From contig OX352765.1 of the NCBI GenBank assembly GCA_947095585.1, positions 27,682,254 through 27,746,253 of the forward strand: a stretch of DNA of 64,000 nucleotides, given 5' to 3'. Under the pieces are notes generated by a model. That model ran no database searches, had not been told where the DNA came from, and saw nothing but the letters and a program-made list of their open reading frames with translations. Below, one piece after another: positions 39,175-49,489 of this stretch. How positions within the stretch are numbered: the first letter of the stretch is position 1; every line of letters starts with the position of its first letter. The translations under genes were made by a program, and so were the position numbers. The stretch is from Nephrocerus scutellatus (taxonomy: Eukaryota > Arthropoda > Insecta > Diptera > Pipunculidae).

Positions 39175-40729
39175 CAGGCTTGAATGCGGCAGATGATTGC
39201 CGTATGTTACACAGATATAAACACACCGTCTTCTCCTTAATATTGTTTCCCATTCTCCAATCATTTCATATACATCAATCCATACATACATCTTACAGAT
39301 GTTTACAACAAATTAGATATTAGACAGAAATACCAGCAACAATAACAAAATCCATGTCCCTGTTAACCACTTTATTGTGTTTGTTTTCCTTAAACTTTTA
39401 TTTTGTTTTTTTTTGTCTATACAAATTGCATTCATAGTAACAATAAAAATGTCTTTGAATAATTTATATGGAATTTGTTTTTTATATTTTTATGGAGTAA
39501 ATATAGTTGTCTTATATTAAAATTTCAAGTTGTGTCGTGATTTAAGGGACGTCATGGGTACTCAATGGTAAAGACACGATTTTTTTTAAAAATGTACACA
39601 CGCTCAAGGAATTTTCATCCTTATATTGCTTAGCACAGCGTGGCCGTTAGAAAGTTATGGAGAGGAAAAGATGAGATGTTTATGAGATGTTTAGACAGAT
39701 CATACAAATGCGGAAATACAGAGTCGGCGGGCAATTCATTTCACATAACTATTATGTGGCTAAGAAAAAATCTCTATATTGGTTGGTACGTCCAAGCCGT
39801 GGGAATGATTTTTTTAAAATGCTTTCAATTTATGTTAGTGAGTTGTTCCCTCTGAGAAGAAGTCCAATATTGATTTGAAGCTGGCTTTGCGATTAGTTTT
39901 CGTTTCTACGGAAAAACTTGCCCATGTAATCAAGGTAGATATCCCTTGTGTTGAAATCAGACCATCAAAAGACCTCCACAAGACTCCCAAAAGATCCTCA
40001 AGAGACCCCCACTAGCCCAACAACGAATATAGCATAGCTCTATCCTTTTTCTCTTTTCCGTTCTTATTGCTCGAAATCGTTTCGCATTATGTGACGATTA
40101 TAAAACGCAGCAAACTTAAAATTTAACTTTTGTGGCGAGCAAAGAAGTTTCACTTCAAAAATAGAACAATTTATTACGAGCCCAAAGAGCAGAGCTAATA
40201 ATCAGGGCAAAGGAATTTGTTTTTAGCGTGCGTGTGTTTGACAGTTTGTCCACTCGTTTATCTCGACTTCTACCAGTCAGAATTTGATGGGACTTGTTTA
40301 GAAGGAATTGTTTAGAGCTTTATTTGCGATGGCGTTTTTTATTCATAGGGGTTGTTTTAGGGGGAAATGTATAAAAAAGGGGGTTTTTCATGAAACTAAA
40401 ATCATTTAAGGCTAATTCAGGCTTTAGACTGAATTACAACTAAATATATGCCGAACTGAGAAGCTCTGCTTTACTAACTTATTAACTTTAGACTAAATTT
40501 GCAGATAATCTTACTTTGCTTTGGTTTTTTTTTGTAGCAAGTTTCTTTGAAGTTTGGCTAACAACAACCAAGTTTACTTTCTGGTAAATTACCTCTAACT
40601 TAGGTTTAATCCCACCGTCTCGCCAGGGAGTTCATGTTAAATATATGTATTTATACATACCATAGGTTCTATTACAAGTTTAAAACGTTATAAAAAAGCG
40701 TTTCGTATCAAAAATAATTTCATTTATTT
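39175..40729. other. 3' flank of Spt16 and gene-free stretch
   Basis: AATAAAAATG at 39442 is a plausible polyadenylation signal for Spt16. Beyond about 39550 no gene is supported. A GAGAAGCTCTGCTTTAC segment near 40458 resembles one near 7122. Confidence 0.45.
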
Positions 40730-41050
40730 TGTAATATTTTAATTGCTATATGTCTGTTCAGGCTTAACTAGAAGACCGTTCCTCCGATATAACTGAAACT
40801 GGGATATGGTGGGGACGGTTGCGGTCGATGTTTGCAGGGTGGTCATAGCGTTGGGGGGGGGTTGACGTGGAGGGTTGCTAGGTATTGTTTGTATGACATT
40901 GACTCGAAGACCGTGCATTTTATTAATATTGCTGATATATGTTGGTGGGCGGGGTGGGTCTTGGTTTTCAGTTGAGTAGGTTGAAGGGGTAGGGGAAGGT
41001 GTGGTGGGGTAGCCAGGCACCGCTGGGTATTTCAGCTAGTTATATATAAA
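40730..41050 (-). repeat. Dispersed-repeat copy with GC-rich low-complexity interior
   Basis: The right end, reversed, reads TATATAACTAGCTGAAATAC. It shares the CTAGCTG terminal motif seen at 8.08, 47.76 and 58.51 kb. The interior is a Pro-codon-like run (GTGGGGTAG and GGTGGGCGGGG), which produces a spurious 93-codon frame. I treat it as a transposon piece, not a gene. Confidence 0.45.
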
Positions 41051-41554
41051 TTTTAGCTTTCTGCACTCCTCAATATAAACTTTAACTATGCCAAATCTCA
41101 CACTCCTCCGTGCAGGCCATATGCTTAAAAAAACGGGGTACAAAGTTTTCTCTTCACGTAATAATATAGTACTATAGGGGAATTGATAGAAGAACGATAC
41201 CAATCGTCAACAACTTCTTTGTTGTTGGCGAGGGTGTCGAGAGTTTTAATCTTATGGGATCGCATTTCGAAACAAATATGGGAATCGCGCTGATTTGGTT
41301 ATCTATAAAATTACACGAAAGCTTTTGTCACCATCATTTATGGCTCTACAACCAGTGTCCGGTCCTGGCCTCCCGCAAAAAATCTCTCCACCGGTCCCGA
41401 TTTCGAGCCGATGTCATCCCTAGACTCTGGGCATCCGGGTCTACGCCTTCCTTCCAGCATAGGCTTGGCTGGCCTCGCTGTCGTGTTCCATAGTCGGCCT
41501 TGTTGGATTTATGCAACTGTGCGCGTATTTATGGTTCCATGCTGTTATCGGCTG
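41051..41554. other. Gene-free stretch, probably transposon debris
   Basis: GC content rises from about 41330. The neighbouring LINE fragments suggest debris, but no motif is readable here. Confidence 0.4.
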
Positions 41555-41760
41555 CTACAGTTCACCCGAGATAGTTAAAGGATTTGAACTATTGACTATT
41601 TGAATTGAGGGACCAATTTTGGATGTTCTACTCGCAGACGTGGTCACCATGTACTTTGTTTTGCTCTTATTTATGTGCTGCCCCAGATTTCGTGCCGCCT
41701 GCTCGATCTGGACGAAAGCTCTTGTACGCTTCTCAAATGACATGAAAGCGGACGAACTAA
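41555..41760 (-). mobile_element. LINE fragment, RT C-terminal to catalytic motif (endonuclease-RT type), minus strand
   Basis: The minus strand reads FVQIEQAARNLGQHINKSKT followed by KYMVTTSASRTSKIGPSIQI. This is the region just after the catalytic YADD in RTE/BovB-like endonuclease-RT elements. It lies directly against a plus-strand LINE relic and is therefore a separate insertion or a rearrangement. Confidence 0.65.
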
Positions 41761-42560
41761 CGTCAGGCCAGGCTGATGATTTGGCGATCATAATTAGCGG
41801 TAAGCACAGCACGAACATTATAAATGGCATGCAAGGCTTCACGTCCAAGAATGGTGCAACAGAAAAGGGCTTTCCATTAATCCTTGCAAAGCCATTCTAG
41901 TGTCATCCTTGATAAACGACTAAACTGGAATTCTCATATCAAGTCCGCCATCGAACTTGCCGTTAGGGCCCTGTGGGCCAGTAGACGCCTATACGACAGA
42001 ACCTGGGGTCTTAATACTTAAATGATACATTGGGTGTATACTATGATGTTGAGACCAGTTATCACTTACGCGGCCATCATGTGGTGGCCGAATTTTCATG
42101 AACGGAGAACGGTAATTAAGCTTCAGGAGCTACAAAGAATTGCCTGTCTAAGAATAGTGGGGGCCTTGCGCATCTGCACTACGACTGCATTAGAAGCTGT
42201 TGTAGGGCTTTCACCCCTGCCAATCTTCATTAGGAAGACGGCCGCTAGATGCGCTATTAAGCTGCAACTAGAATATAGGTACAAACCAGTTACTATGTGG
42301 GACACCTGAAATTCTTGACACCATGGCCAGTGAGTAGTGTTTCGGCAGGTTATTTGAGTTTAAAATATTGGAACGAGCACTCTGGTCTAATGGCCTTTCA
42401 GCATTAGACGATAAGGGTCTGATCTGGTACACAGACGTATCGAAGATGGAATCTGAAGAAGCAATATGTTCGTCGGCAGATCAGCGAAACTCTGCCACTA
42501 AGGACATACTAACTTTCATTGGGGAGGTAGTAAGTCTCTTTGATTAGTTACACCCTACGA
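41761..42560 (+). mobile_element. LINE relic with RT catalytic motif and RNase H start
   Basis: Plus-strand pieces in order are QADDLAIIISGKHST (degenerate YADDLAI) at about 41770, VILDDKLNWNSHI, RPVITYAAIMWWPNFHERRT, LQELQRIACLRIVGALR and LEAVVGLSPLPIFIRKTAAR. Then LIWYTDVSKMES near 42424 is the start of an RNase H domain in which the usual Gly of TDGSK is Val. This is the I/R1/LOA-type arrangement. It is broken by frameshifts and stops. Confidence 0.8.
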
Positions 42561-42639
42561 TACAATAGATCTTCTTATGTCGCAGTATAGTCCAATTGTA
42601 ATTGGGCTAGAGTTATGACTTAAATAAATAAATTAATAT

Positions 42640-43225
42640 AAAAAAACGTCAAACGTTAACGCCAAACAAAGAATTACAGAACAAGCCATGTTTAGATAAC
42701 ATTCCCAATATCGTGTTAAAACACCTTCCAGTCGGTACCATACGGAAATACTGCGTCATTTTTAATAACTTCCTCAATAATCACTACTTCCCGAGTTGTT
42801 GAAAACATCGAAGGTTTTCCAATAATGAAAAAAAGTAAGGATCCATTTGACCCGACAAACTATTGAACAATAAATCTCTTGCCTAATATCGAGAACGTTT
42901 TAGAAGTAGTTATTAGCAAGTCTATTTTGAACGTGTGCGACGAAAAAGAGATCATACTGCGAAACCAATTTGGGTTCAAACTAAACCATTTGACAGTTCA
43001 CGCTATCTATGACCATTGATTTCAGATGTCGACTGACATCTGGATGGTAAGAGGAATACGGCTGCCTGTCTAGTGGATCTCGAAAAAGCCTTTGACACGG
43101 TTTGGATCGACGCGTTAATTTATAAAATTTTAAGATATGGGTTTCCACATCAGTTAGTAAAAAATGGAGATGTGGGCACAACACTACTTTCTTTTACGGA
43201 CGGTGCCGGAATCTTCAGTTAATCT
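42640..43225 (+). mobile_element. LINE relic, jockey-like RT N-terminal half
   Basis: Frames read DNIPNIVLKHLPVGTIRKYC near 42700, NQFGFKLNHLTVHAIYD near 42965 and CLVDLEKAFDTVWIDALIY near 43060. These correspond to jockey RT motifs before the catalytic DD. It stops before that motif. It is a separate element from its left neighbour. Confidence 0.75.
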
Positions 43226-44181
43226 ATTTTTTTTTCTTTAAATTGTTGTATTACTTTTTTATTAATTATTATTTATTAATAAAAAAAATAATACAAAAAT
43301 TAAGTTATATCTTGCTTCAGTTTTGAAGTAATTTTATATTTTAGCAAAATAAAATCTTGAGAAAAATTTGCCGAACGCCAATATAACGAGAACATTTATG
43401 AGGTCATTTATAAAATACACAATAATATAGCTCGTAAGTTTGTTTATTTACCCACCTAACCATATTATTATACTGTCAATGGATTAAATAAATGATTTAA
43501 AAAACCATTGTGCTATAGCAGTAAGCACGGATTCATGTATTCATGGAAAAACTTGACGCTAGTTCGTTCAATGTAATCTTGAGACTACAAATTTCCATGA
43601 GAAGTTCTCGACGTCAGACCACATAGAGTATTCCAATCCAATCAATCAATCAAATCAATGCCAATCATCTGCTCCAATAAAGTCGGCTACAGAGGAATCT
43701 CTGTAGCCACTATCGTTTTTTTGCCGGAGCTGAGTCCAGCCGGAAAACGAATTTCTCTCTCAACTTTGGTTAAACCCTTCACAACGCCATATCACATCTT
43801 TTTTGTACAATTTGGTCGCAGTTTTAACCCCTTTCTTACAGAAATGGGAAATAGAGAGATGTGACACGTTGATGAGAGACTCCTCACCAAACCATTACCG
43901 AAGTAGAATGATGATTACGGTGAAGCCTTGAAACATTTTTGTTTCTTTTAATGTCCTATGAATTATTTTGTTAATTTTTTAGATAATCTTTAGAAAAAGC
44001 TTTGTTAAACGGTAACCTTTTTGTCCACGAGAATAATGCTTGATTCTTTTTAAAGTATATGTCCAATATTAATGAGAAGATAAAAATAAGTTAATTAATG
44101 GATGCTTTGGACTTTCGTACCGCACGTTTCAGGTTCGATTCTTTTTGTTCTTGTTTCAAGGAAGGTACGTGTGTTGTATAT
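43226..44181. other. Gene-free AT-rich stretch
   Basis: Apart from a CAATCAATCAATCAAATCAA run near 43639, nothing was recognised. The region just below 44182 is the 3' flank of enolase-phosphatase. Confidence 0.45.
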
Positions 44182-45105
44182 TTATTGTAAACTCAAATCA
44201 AATCCAAACAAATTTTGAACGATTTTAAAATTCATTTTGTTTTCATCGGTAAGTTTTTTATTGCCGGGACGATCTAAAATGATTGCTTGCATTCCAGATT
44301 TTATTGCAGCTGTAGCTTCTGGAAGTAAAGTTATAAAGTATTTTTGACAAATTGCACTTTAGTTATTTTGTTGGCACCTTCGACGATGTCGGTCAAGAAT
44401 AATATCTCATTACTTGGTACGTTTAATCTTTCAACAATATTTTTATATGACTGTGGTTGCTGCTTGTGTCCAATTTTGGTATCAAAATGGTCTGAGATAT
44501 ATCGCAGCAAATTCCCATGAATGGAGTTTTCAAATAGCATCTTTTGGGCCTGTACACTCCCACTGGAGTAAATATAAATGTTATGTCCTGCTTCTGTCCA
44601 CTTTTTAAATGCAAGTGGAACATCATCGTAAACACTAAAATAAAATAAACTATTAAAGTAAAAATAATGAATATGAACCCATACACTTACTGTCCTTTAA
44701 TTGTGCCGATGTCATAGCCTCTTTCCCAAACTAAGCCTTGCAAACATTTAAGCGGCAAAAGTTTTAAATCCTTATCAGTGAGAAAGTTAATAAAATCACA
44801 TATTAAATTCACAGTAATATCATCTGGTTCAGTATTTTCTCGAAATTCGGCGAATTGTGGTATCACCTTCAATTCATTTATAAAACTGTTTACGTTGCTG
44901 TCTTCCCATTTTTCGGTCAAAAAAGACTTCATATTGTCTTTCGCATACGGGAAAAGTACATCCTGAAAACATATATATCGTTATAATAACACATTGTTTA
45001 ATACAAAATTAATTTTAATTATACTTTAACAAAACTTATTGATGTTGTAGTTCCCTCGATATCACACAGTACTACTTTAGCTACAATGTTTACCGCCTCC
45101 AGCAT
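44182..45105 (-). CDS. Enoph: Enolase-phosphatase E1 (methionine salvage)
   Basis: This HAD-family enzyme enolises and then dephosphorylates 2,3-diketo-5-methylthiopentyl-1-phosphate in the cytosolic methionine salvage pathway. The exons are 45025-45105, 44691-44962, 44378-44634 and 44182-44318. They total 747 nt (248 residues plus stop), close to the usual family length. HAD motif I is VVLCDIEGTTTS with nucleophile D15 and acid E17. Next come SFVKDVLFPYA, the motif II region YIYSSGS (141-144) and the late motif FLTDIVEEATAA near residue 200. The last exon joins in frame and ends FGFDLSLQ. The exon 3 donor G|GTGCCA is weak; read-through would give GANKITKVQF and a stop. The start at 45105 gives MLEAVNIVAK before motif I. 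It is isolated among transposon relics, with no gene neighbour within 5 kb. Confidence 0.93.
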
Positions 45106-46003
45106 TACTCTTCTTTTAAACTCTTATCAGCTATCAATATTCAATATCACTACTGTAACTGTAGAATGCAGACTGTGGTAGGTTGTAGATAGCCCCAGCC
45201 AACGCGAACGCAGTACCACTGTGCTGTCGTACTGTCATAAAAATGACATACGTGACATTTATGTCAAATTTATTGTTTGTACGCTTTAAAATTTATCCGC
45301 TAGTACTATGCGTGAGATGCCTGATGCTCCAATCGTCAAACGTCAATAGCAGTAGTCGACAAAGCTGCTGCCGTGGTTAGTAGCTACCTTTCTTAACTGT
45401 TTGGTGTGGGTTTCATGTTGGAATGGTCGGTCATACATACTCTACATACTTCTTCGCTGATGCTGGCACTTGGCAAGACAACCTAGTCACAGTATGTATT
45501 AATCATAATCGGACCATGTTGACTGAGACTGACTAGTTTTGGGATAAATTGTAAGAGATTGGTTTAAAGCAATACCAAGACGCAGACGGCGAAGTTATTT
45601 AACTTGAAATTCGGTGACCGTCTGTCGTCAGAAATTGTTATTTCTAGTTACATAATTTGACAATAGATGGCATATAAATACATCAAAAAATTTTGTGAAC
45701 ATAGCATCTGTCCATAAGCGTAAGACAACTAGGTATTTATTATCTTTGCTCATAGCATGAGCAAATCGAAACAAACGTGTGCAGTAGAAGATAAAGCAAT
45801 TTTTTTTTGTAAAGGGTGGGCAATCTACTAGTTTGTTTTTAATAGGCTATGGCAACGTTTTTTGAACGATTTGCTTGAAATTTTGAGAGCGTCAGTCTGA
45901 TATTTCGCGGCACGAAACAATCATTTTTTTGCTTGAGAAGCCTTTCGAAATATTGACAACTTATTTTCAATGTCAGTGTTGTGTAGCCGAAGCCGTGTGA
46001 ATT
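45106..46003. other. Upstream region of enolase-phosphatase
   Basis: The probable promoter side of Enoph lies right of 45105. No core motif was assigned and no other gene was seen. Confidence 0.4.
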
Positions 46004-46581
46004 TTGAAAAGAAATATGGGTCTTGAAAGAGCGCCAAGCGGAATCGCTGTGGTGAAATTGGTCAAGAAAGTTCGTGAAAGAGGCTTGCTATTGGATATCA
46101 GAAGTGGTCCTTGTGCTCGGACACGTCGCATGCCCGACCCGTTTTTTTCTGCTGGAAACGCCGTTACTTTCAATGGCGACCGTTACAGAGCCAGCTAAAC
46201 AACTTTTTATAGCCTCAAATTGACGCCATGAATGTGGACCACCTTTCGTTTCAACAAGATGGCCCTACATGCCATACAAGCCGACTGACAATCGATCTCT
46301 TGCGCGCCAAATTTGACAACAGAATAATAAGGCAATTTGGAATTGTCAAGTGGCCTATGCGGAGCTGCGATTTGACCCAGATGGCCAGATGGAGTGCCGT
46401 TAAGGATAGATGTTATGCGGATAATCCAGAGACAATTCCAGCTTTAAAACATAACATTGCAACTGTTAATCGCGAGATAAGCGCCGAAATGATCGAAGAC
46501 TCCAACCTTCACAATAAAAAAAATTTCCAAAAAATATTGATATATATTGATTTTATAGCGTTTTTAAAAACAATCTTTTAA
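46004..46581 (+). mobile_element. Tc1/mariner-superfamily transposase relic with internal deletion
   Basis: The left part reads RAPSGIAVVKLVKKVRERG then LLLDIRSGPCARTRRM, an HTH region. It passes directly into NAVTFNGDRYRAS, which belongs just before the second catalytic Asp. After a frameshift near 46195-46230 it continues DHLSFQQDGPTCHTSRLTID, IRQFGIVKWPMRSCDLTQMA and DRCYADNPETIPALKHNIAT. The QQDG-TCHT and W-PRSCDLTP-like motifs identify a DDE_3 domain. The middle of the protein (first catalytic Asp) is missing, so it is an inactive deletion derivative. Confidence 0.78.
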
Positions 46582-46800
46582 ATATCCATATAATGACCAT
46601 AAAATACCCATGAAAATTAAAACTTTCATGTAAATTCTCTAATCGGAGAATGTGTCAAAACACGTGTGTTTAAAATTTGAAGAAAATCGGGTAAAATTTT
46701 TACAAAATTTGTTTGGGATCCTCACATTTTTTTACAAAAGCTTTTGTCCATCGAAGTTACACATGTATGTAAAAATATAATGAAAGATTAACCCACTTTT
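46582..46800 (+). repeat. Dispersed ACATGTGTG-type repeat, second locus
   Basis: AAACTTTCATGTAAATTCTC, CACGTGTGTTTAAAATTTGA and AGAAAATCGGG match the repeat pieces at 5.5 and 6.1 kb. Confidence 0.55.
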
Positions 46801-47222
46801 CACGCATCACACGCGCCATACGCAACTTGAGACATGCGTCACACGCGGGATCTCAGAAACACCCTACGAGATTAAGCTACTCACAAATTTTCAACTAAAG
46901 AGTTGTGTTGAAGTGTTGAAGGTGTTTAAAAAAATGAGACATATTTCGCAGATTCTTTTCACGCATCAGACGCGCCTCATGCAACTTGCGACACGCGTCA
47001 CACGCGGGATCTCAGAAATGGTTCATGACACTGAGGTACTCACAAAATTTCATGTGAAAGGTGGATAAAGAAGTCGATGCGATGGGGCCGATTTCACAGA
47101 TTAACCCAGTTTTCACGCTTCACACGCACCACGAGCGACTCGCGATGCGTGTCACACACAGGATCCCAGAAATGGCCATGACACTGAGCTGCTCACAAAA
47201 GTTTTTAAAAGTTGAGCTTAGC
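46801..47222. repeat. Tandem repeat, unit about 155 bp, three copies
   Basis: The unit starts CACGC(A/T)TCA(C/G)ACGCGCC-like at 46801, 46960 and 47114. It contains GCGTCACACGCGGGATCTCA and GACACTGAG(G/C)T(A/G)CTCACAAA. It is richer in CpG than its surroundings. The copies are clearly diverged, so the array is old. Confidence 0.8.
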
Positions 47223-47407
47223 GCATTGCTTTGTGCATGCGTTTCCGTAGAGGATATTTCAATGATGCATTTCATAGTTAATGGTATCTATGGTAATTTT
47301 ACTCGAAATATATTTTTATGTTATATCTACAACACAAGCGGTAACACATAATGATATTCTGGCATCTTTGGCCCCAGATGTGATTAAAATAAACACCTTC
47401 TTGCATG
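47223..47407. other. Short gene-free spacer
   Basis: Nothing recognisable was found. Confidence 0.35.
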
Positions 47408-49075
47408 TTTTTTTATAGAGGCTAATTGCCAAGGGAGGACTCACTTGCGTCAAAGCAATAAGTTGGGCTATGCCCTTTATTAAAATGAAAATAAAATAAA
47501 AATCGAATCGAAGGAATTATTTACAATATATCACATTCCTCACGTTTGTAGCCGGTTTCAATTTATTTTCTCAGAATTCTCTCTGATTTATTAAAAAAGC
47601 AATAAGAAAAAACGAACACGAAATTCAAACCACGCGAGTCCAAATGCTTTTATCAATGGATCATGGTCAGGGAAAACTACAAAAAACCTTGACCAAGACA
47701 AGACAAATTTTATAAATATTGTAAATAATACTGATACAACAATACATTTTTTTATATATATAACTAGCTGTTCCCGGGCGCGTTGCTACCCGCACACATT
47801 AACCCCCGGGAGTACTATAGCCTATAACTTTCCCCTACTTGCAAATAATATATCTTAAAAATATCATAAAATTCAGTTTAAAAATGTGGCTGATATTAAC
47901 ATTTTACATTCCCTGTGTGTAAAATAAAATAACTACTAATCAAACAAATGCATTTTTGGTGACTCATGTGTATAATATAAAAACAGTTATTTTGTGTAAT
48001 AACGTTTTTTTTACGATTAATTATAAATTTTATTTTTAATTTGGCGTCCTACGATGTATTCTTGCGCGTGTTGTAATGACACTAAATAAATATCAAAAAA
48101 AAACACCTACTATCTTGAAAACAGCGCCACCTAACGGGTCAAAATTTCACAAAAACCCAAATAGCAACGAAATAATGGTATAGTTAAAATTTTAAGTTCC
48201 TAAGATGCTTCGTTACTAAGAAACAGAAAAACCGTTATATCTTGGAAACAGCGCCATCTATCAGGTCTAAATTTCACAAAAACCCAAATAGCAATGAAAC
48301 AAACCTATGGTTAAAATCTGAAGTACCTAAGATGCTTCTTTGCTGAGAAACAAAAAAACCGTTATATTTTGACAACAGTGCCACTTAGAGAGTTCAAACC
48401 AAAACAAAAACCCAAACCGCTAAAATCCTAATCTATGGTGAAAATTCCTGCTATATCTGGTTCCTGAGAAAGGCAATCTCAAAAAATTAACACACCATTT
48501 TTATATATTATATTTATAAACAGCTTATGAGTACTTCATCCTTCAGGAAGTTGTTAACGGCTAATTTAAAGAACTGCAGATTATAAGATGATTCCACATC
48601 GAAGAGACTCTCGGAAAAAGGGAGGATTTAAATTTTGAAATGTTGGGTTCTACATGAAAAAAGTTTTAAGGCAAATTTATGTTTATTGGACCTTAAAAGA
48701 GTGTTTACGTTGCTGACAAAAGGACCTGGAACTAGAGAACGGGTTTCTAAAGCACATCTACTGTAGTAAAGTATCTAGAAAACAGATAAAGCTCCTGCAT
48801 TTCGTCCGTGCTCCAAAGTATCAAGAGACAAAGTAATGGTTACATCGTTTATCAAACGGATGACTCTATTCTGAATTCCTTCAAGATAAACCAAATGCGA
48901 TCTTGGAGCCGAATTAAATTCTAAAATTTTTCTAACATAAGATTTATATAATCTTAACACTTCAGAGGGAGTGAAGTAGAAGTTACAACGTCTTATAAAG
49001 AAAGACATCAGGAAGTACGGATGGTTTACTTTGTTCGTCTGTCCGTATATTAACAAGATCCACAAATACTAGTTT
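47408..49075 (-). mobile_element. LINE family C, second copy, interrupted by a later insertion
   Basis: The poly-T at 47408-47414 is the poly-A end of the minus-strand element. The 3' UTR, 47415-47760, matches 11230-11570 reversed (for example TTTGTAGCCGGTTTCAATTT). The coding part resumes at about 48520 and is readable from 49065 as FYFTPSEVLRLYKSYVRKIL and YLEGIQNRVIRLINDVTITL. Between the two lies a foreign block, 47762-48515. The element is 5' truncated at about 49075. Confidence 0.82.
47762..48515 (+). mobile_element. Insertion within LINE family C carrying a 126-bp tandem repeat
   Basis: The left junction is ATATATAACTAGCTGTTCCC then GGGCGCGTTGCTACCCGCAC. The right end lies in TTTTTATATATTATATTT. 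Three units containing AACAGCGCCA(C/T)CTA and TTTCACAAAAACCCAAATAG start near 48115, 48242 and 48368. The shared CTAGCTG end links it to the pieces at 8.08, 41.04 and 58.51 kb. No coding frame is present. The insertion lies in an AT dinucleotide tract of the LINE 3' UTR. Confidence 0.7.
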
Positions 49076-49489
49076 TCCAAGTACATTTTACGATTTGACT
49101 CATCGAAAGCAGTGGTCAAGTATATGAAACAACGATGGCATCAGTCTTTCGAGGACTGGTGCTGCCATATAACAGCCGGTTGAAAATGTGTATGCAGAAT
49201 AATATGAATAAGTTTCGAAGGATAATGATGTTGTAAGATGTTTTTAATACCACATTTCATATTTTAATAAATACCGAGCACATCTCGTACATATGTATTT
49301 TTGTATTTTTACAATAAAATAATATAAATAATAAATTATTTTAATTGCAATTTTTTAATTTGTGTGCTTGGTAAAATGGAATAGTTGTTGATGTGTCAGT
49401 GAGCAAAAAAATGTTTTTAAAATACGTGTGAAACGGCTGCATAGTGCACTTATGTAAAATAATTTTTGAAATTTTTGGAAGCAATTACG
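49076..49489. other. 3' flank of the unnamed acidic gene
   Basis: AT-rich. TTTATT near 49260-49270 (AATAAA on the minus strand) is a plausible polyadenylation signal for the gene ending at 49490. Nothing else was seen. Confidence 0.4.

Noticed and set aside
40739..41020. A 93-codon Pro/Thr-rich frame on the minus strand
   Set aside because: It comes from GC-rich low-complexity DNA in a dispersed-repeat copy ending in the CTAGCTG motif. There is no domain and no splice or start context.
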